From positions 1-33,492 of the forward strand of contig CAJAHH010000099.1 in NCBI GenBank assembly GCA_903939515.1: a stretch of 33,492 bases of DNA, in the 5' to 3' direction. Position 1 is the stretch's first letter, and every line of letters starts with the position of its first letter. This document shows positions 8,939 to 15,170 of the stretch, one piece after another. The position numbers were made by a program, and so were the translations under genes. The notes under the pieces were generated by a model. The model was given only the letters and a program-made list of their open reading frames with translations. It was not told the DNA's origin and made no database searches. The DNA is from an uncultured Verrucomicrobiota bacterium. Its GTDB lineage: Bacteria; Verrucomicrobiota; Verrucomicrobiia; Limisphaerales; UBA9464.

Positions 8939-10186
8939 ATGCAACCATCCCGCACCGGCGTTCGGTCGTCCATCGGGGGCTGGTTGCTGGCGTTGCTGGC
9001 AGTCTTGGCGAGCCTCCCGACCACTCAGGCTGAACCCACGTTCGACGAAACCATCGACTTCATCCGCCGTACGGTCGAAGAGCATGGTCAGTTTCGAAAC
9101 ATCGCCGGGGGCGGCCGCATCCGGGTCAAACTGGCCCAGGTCCTGGGGCGTCGTTTGCGCTTCCGGACCACCGCCACCGATGGAATCCCCGGCAGTCTGG
9201 ACCGCAGCGAGTCGACTGAATTTTCGCTGGCCGATTTAGATCCCGATGCCACCCATGTGCGGTTGTGGTTTGCCGGCGAACGTCAGGCCTTTGCCGTGTG
9301 GATGACCGATGCCGGTCGTGTCAGCGGGGTGCGTCGATGGCAGGACGCCAATGAAGAGATGCCCGCCCGCACAGTCTCCTCAGGTTGGATCGCTGTCGAT
9401 GACGAGGCCCAAGCCCAAGCCCTAGCCAAAGCCCTCAATCACGCCATTCGTCTGGCCGGCGGCGCCTCGCGCAGCAGCACGGCCGACCAATTCTTTGGGG
9501 CATCCCCTGCCCGTCGCAATTACCCCGCCACCCCAGTGACCGGCCGTGTCCACCACGTGCTCTCGTTGGATGACGCCGTGGCCCTGATGCGTTCTCAATT
9601 GGAGCACCATCCCGAATCCTTCTCCTCGGTAAGCCCCACCGCCCCAGAAGTGGCTGGCCTGCCTCAAATACCGCTCAAAGGCTCTCCGCTTCAAGTCACC
9701 CTGCCCGGCGATGGACGAGACTTCGAAACCAACATCATCGACGTAGTCCGCTTCACCTGGCCCACCGACTCCAGCGGTAATGGGCTCACCGCGCTGCTGA
9801 GCGAATCCGAATCCTTTGTGGCTGCCGGCGTCTCGCCGCGCGACCCAACGGCGTTGCGTTGCCAATTGTTGCAACTGCCACTCACCGCCGGGCAATTACC
9901 CCCATTGGGAGCCCAAATCGGTGCCAACACGCCCGTTCGATTGTGGATGTCCATCGGCGAACCGTGGCCGAGTGGCGTCGAGGGTTTCTTCTGGCTCGCC
10001 CGAAAACAGGATGGGGCGCGGAACTGGCCGGTGCGCCTGGCCGTGTCCAAAAAAACCAAAGAGTTCGGACCGGACGCTGTAAAAAACGCGGCCACGGCCT
10101 TGGGTCTCAAACCCTCGGAAGGCCTCACCCGCATCCTAGAAGAAAACGCCAAGGCCGAGAAAGCCGCCCGCAAAGCCGACAAGTAA
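8939..10186 (+). CDS. Secreted protein of unknown function
   Basis: The protein has 415 residues and begins with a typical Sec signal peptide (basic MQPSRTGVR, hydrophobic WLLALLAVLASL, likely cleavage after TTQA near residue 31). I do not recognise the mature part. It starts with an acidic helix (FDETIDFIRRTVEEHG), followed by two similar beta-rich halves. The C-terminal part includes the segment LWMSIGEPWPSGVEGFFWLARK and ends in a Lys/Ala-rich tail. There is no lipobox, transmembrane segment or obvious catalytic motif. It lies 36 bp after the glutaredoxin-like gene on the same strand, so the two may share a transcript. A short GC hairpin (10189-10203) follows the stop but has no T run. Confidence 0.75.
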   Translation: MQPSRTGVRSSIGGWLLALLAVLASLPTTQAEPTFDETIDFIRRTVEEHGQFRNIAGGGRIRVKLAQVLGRRLRFRTTATDGIPGSLDRSESTEFSLADLDPDATHVRLWFAGERQAFAVWMTDAGRVSGVRRWQDANEEMPARTVSSGWIAVDDEAQAQALAKALNHAIRLAGGASRSSTADQFFGASPARRNYPATPVTGRVHHVLSLDDAVALMRSQLEHHPESFSSVSPTAPEVAGLPQIPLKGSPLQVTLPGDGRDFETNIIDVVRFTWPTDSSGNGLTALLSESESFVAAGVSPRDPTALRCQLLQLPLTAGQLPPLGAQIGANTPVRLWMSIGEPWPSGVEGFFWLARKQDGARNWPVRLAVSKKTKEFGPDAVKNAATALGLKPSEGLTRILEENAKAEKAARKADK

Positions 10187-10367
10187 GCCCCGGAAGATCC
10201 GGGTCGCCGTGGGGCCAGTTTCATTGAGCGTTTTCTCTAAACGCCTGCTAAACCCCTCACCCCATCCTTCTGGAGGCCCAGGCTCGCGGGATCTCTCGAC
10301 CCACGCGGATGCCGATCATCCCCTTCCCGCCCTACACTCCCGAACCGAACCGAACCGGGTCAAAGGC

Positions 10368-10449
10368 CTCAGGTACGGCTTAAGGACAAGCCATGGACCT
10401 GAGTGTTCCCAAACCGAAGATCCAGGTTCAATTCCTGGTCGGGACACCA
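10368..10449 (+). other. 3' half of a tRNA (T arm, acceptor strand and CCA) preceded by a nested inverted repeat
   Basis: Bases 10422-10438 form a canonical T arm (CCAGG, loop TTCAATT, CCTGG) with the invariant G53/C61 pair and TTCRA loop. It is followed by a 7-nt acceptor strand TCGGGAC (10439-10445), discriminator A and an encoded CCA (10447-10449). I cannot find the matching 5' acceptor strand, a D arm or a pairing anticodon arm upstream. Instead 10368-10403 holds a nested inverted repeat (CTCAGGT/ACCTGAG around GGCTT/AAGCC). It may be a tRNA fragment left by integration at a tRNA gene, or a tRNA decayed in its 5' half. No integrase is present. Confidence 0.5.
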
Positions 10450-10453
10450 CTTC

Positions 10454-10479
10454 AAAAGACCCGTTTTCATTGGGGTTTT
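10454..10479 (+). terminator. Possible weak terminator after the tRNA-like fragment
   Basis: AAAA and CCC (10454-10462) can pair with GGG and TTTT (10472-10479) around an 8- to 9-nt loop. A short T-rich stretch (GATTTTTA) follows. The stem is imperfect. Confidence 0.35.
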
Positions 10480-10627
10480 CGATTTTTACGGTTTCCGAGA
10501 GGACCTGAATCCACTGCTCTTTCCTCCAATTTTCCTCCAACCGAAGCTCGAATGGAGCCCGGTCCTGCGCGCATCAAGTCTGATCGGCGAACTGGCCAGA
10601 AGTCGGATTGCCTGCTACCTTGCGTGA

Positions 10628-10864
10628 GTGCCGAAGGTTTTAGAAAAAGACGGATTTGTTTTCTTTTTCTACAGCAACGACCATGACTCGATTCACATCC
10701 ATGTCCGTCGCGGAGGTGGAGAGGCGGTGTTCGATTTGGACAACGGTGTCGAGTTGCGGGAATCGCAAGGGATGAAGTTGAGTGATATCGCGAAGGCCGA
10801 GGCGATTGCGACCGAGTACAAACAACTGATGATCAAAAAATGGCATGAGCACCTTAACCGATAG
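10628..10864 (+). CDS. DUF4160 family protein
   Basis: The protein has 78 residues and starts with GTG at 10628; an in-frame TGA ends immediately before it, so the start cannot be further upstream. It shows the family pattern: a beta strand with FYSNDH, then HIHVR, then GGGEAVFDLDNGVEL, and a C-terminal helix ending IKKWHEHL. DUF4160 genes are typically found directly upstream of DUF2442 genes, as here, and the pair has been suggested to act as a toxin-antitoxin-like module. That role is not established from this sequence. Its end overlaps the next gene by 20 bases, indicating translational coupling. Confidence 0.85.
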   Translation: MPKVLEKDGFVFFFYSNDHDSIHIHVRRGGGEAVFDLDNGVELRESQGMKLSDIAKAEAIATEYKQLMIKKWHEHLNR

Positions 10865-11096
10865 CGCCCAGTCGGCCGAGCACCTCAACGGCATGATCGT
10901 GCTGACGATGCGCAGCGGATCGGAGGTGCGATTTCCGGTGGCACTCAACCCCCGACTGGTACGCGGGACACCTCAGGAGTTGGCCAATATAGAACTTTCG
11001 CCGTTCGGTTTGCACTGGCCCGATTTAGACGAGGACCTCTCGATCCGCGGCATCTTGGCAGGAGACTACGGGCAACCGGCGACGGTCAGACTCTAA
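10845..11096 (+). CDS. DUF2442 family protein
   Basis: The 83-residue protein's C-terminal half matches the DUF2442 signature: IELSPFGLHWPDLDEDLSIRG followed by a short tail. The N-terminal half has the usual beta-hairpin of the family (MIVLTMRSGSEVRFPV). It overlaps the upstream DUF4160 gene by 20 bp, so the two form a coupled pair. The family is small and of unknown biochemical function. The pairing suggests complex formation or a toxin-antitoxin role, which is an inference. Confidence 0.85.
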   Translation: MSTLTDSAQSAEHLNGMIVLTMRSGSEVRFPVALNPRLVRGTPQELANIELSPFGLHWPDLDEDLSIRGILAGDYGQPATVRL

Positions 11097-11321
11097 AGAC
11101 GCTTTCAAGCGCTCAAGCTCGCACACGCCCTCACTGATCAGGAAACCCTTCCCTGTTTTCGCAAAGATCGGTTCCGCGGCGAATCGATGCTGCATGGCCA
11201 AACCCTCAGCCATGAGTTCCTGAAAAATCGGATCGTCTTCCAAGTTGCTTACTGATCCATCCGGCATGGTCAAGATGCTAGCAGTTGGCTCACTGGGGGC
11301 AACGGTCCCGTCGACGCCCAA
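11025..11321 (-). CDS. Hypothetical small protein (doubtful)
   Basis: This frame encodes 98 residues from 11321, or 80 residues from ATG 11267 (MPDGSVSNLEDD). The middle (DDPIFQELMAEGLAMQHRF and the following KTGKGFLISEG) reads like a natural globular protein, but I do not recognise a family. Its 3' end overlaps the DUF2442 gene by 72 bp on the opposite strand, which lowers confidence. The rest of the 11322-11551 stretch holds only a short AATTTGGGAC direct repeat (11421-11440) and no gene. Confidence 0.35.
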   Translation of the reverse strand: MGVDGTVAPSEPTASILTMPDGSVSNLEDDPIFQELMAEGLAMQHRFAAEPIFAKTGKGFLISEGVCELERLKASLESDRRRLPVVSCQDAADREVLV

Positions 11322-11551
11322 CCAGCCCTACACCCAACTCGCCTCAACCCGACGATCGCGGGCCGCCCCAGCAAACAGCCAAGAAACCCAACAGGCATCG
11401 AAGGCCTAGTTTTCGAGGAAAATTTGGGACAATTTGGGACAACTTAGACGTTAGATGCCGCGGAATGCTGCGAGCTGTTTTTGATTTTTGCTCAGTCTTT
11501 ATGCATTTTCTAGTTTGTTCCCGTAGCATTTAGTGGATTCCTAAACCGTTG

Positions 11552-12445
11552 CTACACCCCAAACACGCGCCGGACGAATTCGCGGCTGCGGCGATGATTT
11601 TCAACAGCATTCCGAGTGACCTTAGTCCCTCCCTCCAGCGCCAGTTCCACGGAAAAACGCCGAGGCAAGTTCCGAGATTTGGCAAAGGCGGCGATATCGG
11701 AATAGTCGATATCGCCTTGATCGAGGTCTTCCCACCAGACCTGCCCACGGCTCTGGCGCAAATGCCAAGACACCACTCGCTCCCCGTACTGTCGCAGCGC
11801 ATCCATCGGCACAATGCCGCCCCGGTACATCCAATGAGTATCGATGCAAAAGTCTACCTCGCCGGCCCGAGTCACCGCAAAATTGTGATGATACTCACGC
11901 CCCTGACGGCCCAACTCCGGAGTGTGATGATGCACGCCGAGTCGCAATTTCAAGGACTTCAGCTCATGGCCCAACCGGCCTAGTGCCCGACCCTGATTGA
12001 CCAACTCCGCATCGGTCTTTTCACGACCAATGGGATCCACGTTGCACACGATCACCTCGAACCCCGATTTGGCGGCCACCTTGGCACCCGCCACCAAGCG
12101 CTCAACAACGCCATCCGCCCCGTCTGCGTGAAGAGCGCCTCCCGTGTACAAGCTCACAGGACGCAATCCCTTGGCCCGGAGTTTGGACGCAAACTCGGCG
12201 TTCTTTTCGGGGTGCACCGCATCGAGATTCCCCTCGGCATAATCATAGCCGGCATCCCGCAGACCCGAAAACACCTCGTCGAGGTGAGCGTTCATATCCT
12301 TGCCCTCGCGCTGGTAATATTGCCCCCAGCCATAGAGCTGACTCCCTACCACCCCAGCGGCCTTCGTCTCAGCCGCCCCAAACGCCACCCCAGCCATCGC
12401 CCAGGACGAAGTGCCCAAAAATTCTCTACGCGACCACATGCTCAT
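11552..12445 (-). CDS. Tat-exported sugar phosphate isomerase/epimerase-like TIM barrel protein
   Basis: The protein has 297 residues from ATG 12445 (MSMWSRREFLG); ATG 12439 is equally possible. The frame is open to 12580, but the Tat motif SRREFLG followed by an Ala-rich hydrophobic stretch fixes the real beginning. The mature part is a xylose-isomerase-like (AP endonuclease 2 family) barrel. Likely metal and substrate ligands lie in EGNLD, LGVHHHTPE, CIDTHW, WHLRQ and SVELALEG. Such proteins act on sugars, inositols or related polyols in the periplasm in many Verrucomicrobiota and Planctomycetota. The exact substrate cannot be told. It stands alone between small accessory genes. Confidence 0.85.
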   Translation of the reverse strand: MSMWSRREFLGTSSWAMAGVAFGAAETKAAGVVGSQLYGWGQYYQREGKDMNAHLDEVFSGLRDAGYDYAEGNLDAVHPEKNAEFASKLRAKGLRPVSLYTGGALHADGADGVVERLVAGAKVAAKSGFEVIVCNVDPIGREKTDAELVNQGRALGRLGHELKSLKLRLGVHHHTPELGRQGREYHHNFAVTRAGEVDFCIDTHWMYRGGIVPMDALRQYGERVVSWHLRQSRGQVWWEDLDQGDIDYSDIAAFAKSRNLPRRFSVELALEGGTKVTRNAVENHRRSREFVRRVFGV

Positions 12446-12707
12446 CAACCGACTAAAATCCGAATCCGCCCTCCTTCCAAGGTTCAAAACCAGATCCGGA
12501 AACATTGAAACCCATTCCCACAAGACCACTGATCCCTCCAATCCACAGACAGAAATCCCCTTAACACTCCTCTTCCCCACGGATGTGCCGCTGGCTTAGC
12601 GGGGGTTCAGTCGGCCGCGAACCAGGCCGTTTCCAGCCCAAAGCTAGAAACTGGCGATGACTCCCAACCCACTGCGATTCACGGGAGTATTGCCAAAAGA
12701 ATCTCTC

Positions 12708-12741
12708 GAACCAGAGGAGCACGTCTCCGTGCATCCGGCTC
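12708..12741 (-). mobile_element. Group II intron domain V-like hairpin (intron remnant)
   Basis: Read on the minus strand, this is 34 nt with the exact segment lengths of group II intron domain V. The lower strand is GAGCCGGAT (9 nt, with the AGC triad), the upper stem is GCACG/CGTGC, the tetraloop is GAGA (GNRA), and there is a 2-nt bulge TC and a 9-nt return strand CTCTGGTTC. Eight of nine lower pairs form, counting G-U. The bulge differs from the usual AC or CG, and no reverse transcriptase is present, so this is a degenerate 3' fragment. A later 6-bp inverted repeat (ACTCCC/GGGAGT) could be domain VI. It lies just past a truncated vapC start. Confidence 0.6.
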
Positions 12742-12802
12742 TACGAGACACGAACCGGACAGGTGATGAAATCCGTCCCCTGAAGCTGGTTGGTAACCCG
12801 TG

Positions 12803-12955
12803 TTACCGGGTGTTCGCGCCCAATTGGCACCGCCTTGAAAAGCATTTGCTGACCATGACGACGACAAGGCAAAACCTTGCGCCAAACACCCTACCAGAAC
12901 GGCGACCTGGTGCCAGCGCCGCAATCAGCACCGAACTGTCGAGCAGCACACTCAT
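12803..12955 (-). pseudogene. vapC: Truncated VapC-type PIN toxin
   Basis: ATG at 12955 overlaps the antitoxin stop (ATGA), the usual arrangement of vapBC operons. The first residues, MSVLLDSSVLIAAL, are the classic start of a PIN-domain ribonuclease with the first catalytic Asp (Asp6). After about 16 residues the sequence stops resembling a PIN domain, and the frame ends at TAA 12803-12805 after 50 residues. Full VapC proteins have about 130 residues and three more acidic active-site residues. No other frame restores the family convincingly. The break is followed within about 170 bp by a group II intron domain V-like hairpin, so insertion or rearrangement could have removed the rest. Confidence 0.65.
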
Positions 12956-13224
12956 CGACGCAGGGCGTGCTCGGCCTGCTCCTCACGATCAGCCTGAACG
13001 GCCGCTGCGGCGTCCATTTTGATGCCGAATCTCGGCAGCACGAGCACTCCGTCCTCCAGCATCCCTTCGGTCACCTCAGGAAGAACTTTCACGATCTCAA
13101 TACGATCCGCAGTGACCTCCGCCCGGACGCGAATGCCGGGCTGGGCTCCGAAAACCCGCTTGAGCGTGTCTGGCAGATGGATCTGCCCAGCATCATCCAA
13201 GGTGAATGTCGCGTTCATCGACAT
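12952..13224 (-). CDS. vapB: AbrB/MazE-type antitoxin (VapB-like)
   Basis: The 90-residue protein starts at ATG 13224 (MSMNATF); ATG 13218 is an alternative. The frame remains open upstream into repeat sequence, which is not coding. The N-terminal 45 residues fit the swapped-hairpin AbrB/SpoVT DNA-binding fold (ATFTLDDAGQIHLPDTLKRVFG...GIRVRAEV). The C-terminal part is an acidic and Ala-rich tail as expected for toxin binding. It would repress its own promoter and neutralise the VapC whose gene overlaps its stop codon. Because that toxin is truncated, the antitoxin may persist as an orphan or protect against other PIN toxins. Confidence 0.75.
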   Translation of the reverse strand: MSMNATFTLDDAGQIHLPDTLKRVFGAQPGIRVRAEVTADRIEIVKVLPEVTEGMLEDGVLVLPRFGIKMDAAAAVQADREEQAEHALRR

Positions 13225-13320
13225 AACTCTGCGTCGCAGCGGTCGGATCCGCAAGTACCTCTCAGTCTCCGCCGGCACTGTTTGTCCGTCAAACCGGAGC
13301 AAATGAGAGACGACCCACCA

Positions 13321-13480
13321 AGCGTCAGCGGATCGAGCCGAAACGAGCATTGGAAGCGAACACCAACACCCCTCGCGCACAGCGCGAAAGCCCAATCCTC
13401 CCCCGAGCTTCCCTGCGAGTGCAGGCTCGATCCGCAGAGCCCACCCGCCGACTCACCGTCTAACCCACGACAACCCACAG
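13321..13480. repeat. 160-bp foldable repeat, copy 1
   Basis: This is a direct repeat of 13602-13761 with about 90% identity. It is bounded by a 12-bp inverted repeat (GCGGATCGAGCC at 13328-13339, GGCTCGATCCGC at 13424-13435). Inside are nested pairs ATTGG/CCAAT (13349-13353, 13392-13396) and a hairpin CGCGC-ACA-GCGCG (13374-13386). The result is a long imperfect stem about 108 bp from arm to arm, with a purine-poor tail of CCCAC motifs. It lies about 100 bp upstream of the antitoxin gene and encodes no plausible protein. Confidence 0.8.
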
Positions 13481-13601
13481 CCAAACACCGCGAATCTGTT
13501 CAACGACAATTATTCTTCCCCACGCCCCCACGAACCAACCCCCGAACAAACCGACCCCACCCCCAGCCATTGGCCCCTGATCCCCGACCGAAAACTGACC
13601 G

Positions 13602-13761
13602 AGCGTCAGCGGATCGAGCCGGAACGAGCATTGGAAGCGAACACCACCACCCCTCGCGCAACGCGCGAAAGCCCAATCCTCCCCCTGAGTTTCCCTGCGA
13701 GTGCAGGCTCGATCCGCAGAGCCCACCCGCCGACACACCATCCAACCCACAACAACCCACA
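13602..13761. repeat. 160-bp foldable repeat, copy 2
   Basis: This is the second copy of the element at 13321-13480, in the same orientation. Its outer inverted repeat is at 13609-13620 and 13706-13717. The central hairpin is changed from CGCGC-ACA-GCGCG to CGCGC-AAC-GCGCG, so the stem is kept while the loop varies. The spacer 13481-13601 is C-rich and holds no gene. Nothing further is seen from 13762 to the next start at 13905. Confidence 0.8.
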
Positions 13762-13904
13762 CCCAACCTCCTCAGCCCTCCTGCCCCCCTGATCCCCGAC
13801 CCACAACCCAAACACCCCGAACCTCCCTTCCATCGCTAGCTCACCCCAAGTCGGATCCGAGGTTGCCATAACCCAGCCGCCTACACTTTGATCGTCCCAC
13901 GTCC

Positions 13905-15161
13905 ATGGCTGAATCGCTCCAAACGCGGGTATCCCGCATCGTCCAGGCCACCCCGGTCCATGACATCCATACTCATCTCTACGACCCCGCGCAGGGCGAG
14001 ATGCTGCTGTGGGGCATCGACGAATTGCTGGTGTACCACTACCTCGTGAGCGAGGCCTCTCGGCAAATGGCGCTCCCCCTCGAACGTTTCTGGAGTGCTT
14101 CCAAACAAGAACAGGCAGCCTATGTCTGGGAGGCGCTCTTCACCGAACATTCCCCCATCTCGGAAGCCTGCCGCGGAGTCCTCACCACACTCCACTTGCT
14201 CGGTATCGACGCCCGCAAGAACGACCTATCGAGCCTGCGGGGGTGGTATGCTGCCCAAAAGCCCGACCAGTTCATGAACCGAGTCCTGGAGACCGCCAAT
14301 CTGGCATCGGTGTGCATGACGAACTCTCCGTTCGATCCCATCGAACGCCCCACCTGGGACCGTGGTTTCGCCCGAGATCCCCGCTTTGTCGCAGCCCTAC
14401 GCATCGATCCGCTGCTCGTCGCCTGGCCAGAGACCTCCGTTTGGCTGCGAGAACAAGGCTATGCCGTTTCACGCGAACTCACCGCCCAAACCCTCGGCGA
14501 GGTGCGCCGTTTTCTGGCCGATTGGACGGCTCGGATCGACAGCCGCTATTGCATGGTGTCGCTACCTCCGTCCTTCGCCTGGCCGGCCGACACCGAAATC
14601 GCCCGATTAATTGAAGGCGCCGTCTTGCCGCATTGCCGCGATCAGGGTCAGGCCTTTGCGTTAATGATGGGAGTGAAACGGGCCGTGAACCCCCGTCTTC
14701 GGATGGCTGGAGATGGAGTGGGCCTGGCCGATTTGAATGCCCTTCAGGCCCTCTGTGCCGCGCATCCAGAAAACCGCTTTGTGGTGACCTGCCTCGCGCG
14801 TGAGAACCAACACGAGCTCGTCGTCTTGGCCCGTAAATTTTCAAACCTTCATCCCTTCGGCTGCTGGTGGTTTACCAACACCCCCCAACTCATCCGCGAA
14901 ATCACCACGATGCGCCTGGAGCTGTTAGGGACCTCCTTCACGCCGCAGCATTCCGACGCCCGCGTCCTCGATCAGGTGCTCTACAAGTGGCAACACTCTC
15001 GGGCAATCCTCGCCGAGGTCTTGGCTGAAAAATACACAGCAACCGCTACGGCGGGCTGGGAAGTCACCGATCCGGAAATCCAACGCGATGTGACCGAACT
15101 CCTGGGTGGTGGATTTCAGCGGTTTCTCTCGAGCGCTCGCATCCGTCCCGAAAAGCAGTAA
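13905..15161 (+). CDS. Uronate isomerase-like amidohydrolase
   Basis: The 418-residue protein belongs to the amidohydrolase superfamily. The HxH metal motif is in HDIHTHLYDP (His22, His24), near the N-terminus as in uronate isomerases. The C-terminal region GCWWFTNTPQLIREITTMRLELLG, followed by FTPQHSDAR and the final VLYKWQHSR, also resembles glucuronate isomerases (UxaC type). It is shorter than typical UxaC (about 460-480 residues). The natural role may be isomerisation of glucuronate or galacturonate, or a related hydrolysis; no pectin or uronate genes are nearby to decide. It has no signal peptide, so it should be cytosolic. The next gene starts 9 bp downstream. Confidence 0.75.
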   Translation: MAESLQTRVSRIVQATPVHDIHTHLYDPAQGEMLLWGIDELLVYHYLVSEASRQMALPLERFWSASKQEQAAYVWEALFTEHSPISEACRGVLTTLHLLGIDARKNDLSSLRGWYAAQKPDQFMNRVLETANLASVCMTNSPFDPIERPTWDRGFARDPRFVAALRIDPLLVAWPETSVWLREQGYAVSRELTAQTLGEVRRFLADWTARIDSRYCMVSLPPSFAWPADTEIARLIEGAVLPHCRDQGQAFALMMGVKRAVNPRLRMAGDGVGLADLNALQALCAAHPENRFVVTCLARENQHELVVLARKFSNLHPFGCWWFTNTPQLIREITTMRLELLGTSFTPQHSDARVLDQVLYKWQHSRAILAEVLAEKYTATATAGWEVTDPEIQRDVTELLGGGFQRFLSSARIRPEKQ

Positions 15162-15170
15162 ACTGCGCGC

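Noticed and set aside
10360-10449. Complete tRNA gene
   Set aside because: No sequence able to pair with the 3' acceptor strand TCGGGAC, and no paired anticodon arm, can be found in the right place.
10316-10540. 74-residue minus-strand frame beginning in the tRNA-like region (contains PGIEPGSS)
   Set aside because: GIEP-type peptides are a well-known artefact of translating the complement of tRNA T arms.
13321-13761. Possible CRISPR array
   Set aside because: There are only two copies, of 160 bp each, with a 121-bp spacer, and no cas genes are present.
12877-13839. 320-residue plus-strand open frame across the accessory block
   Set aside because: Its translation is Pro/Ser/His-rich low complexity that runs through both 160-bp repeats and opposite vapB; the repeats create it.
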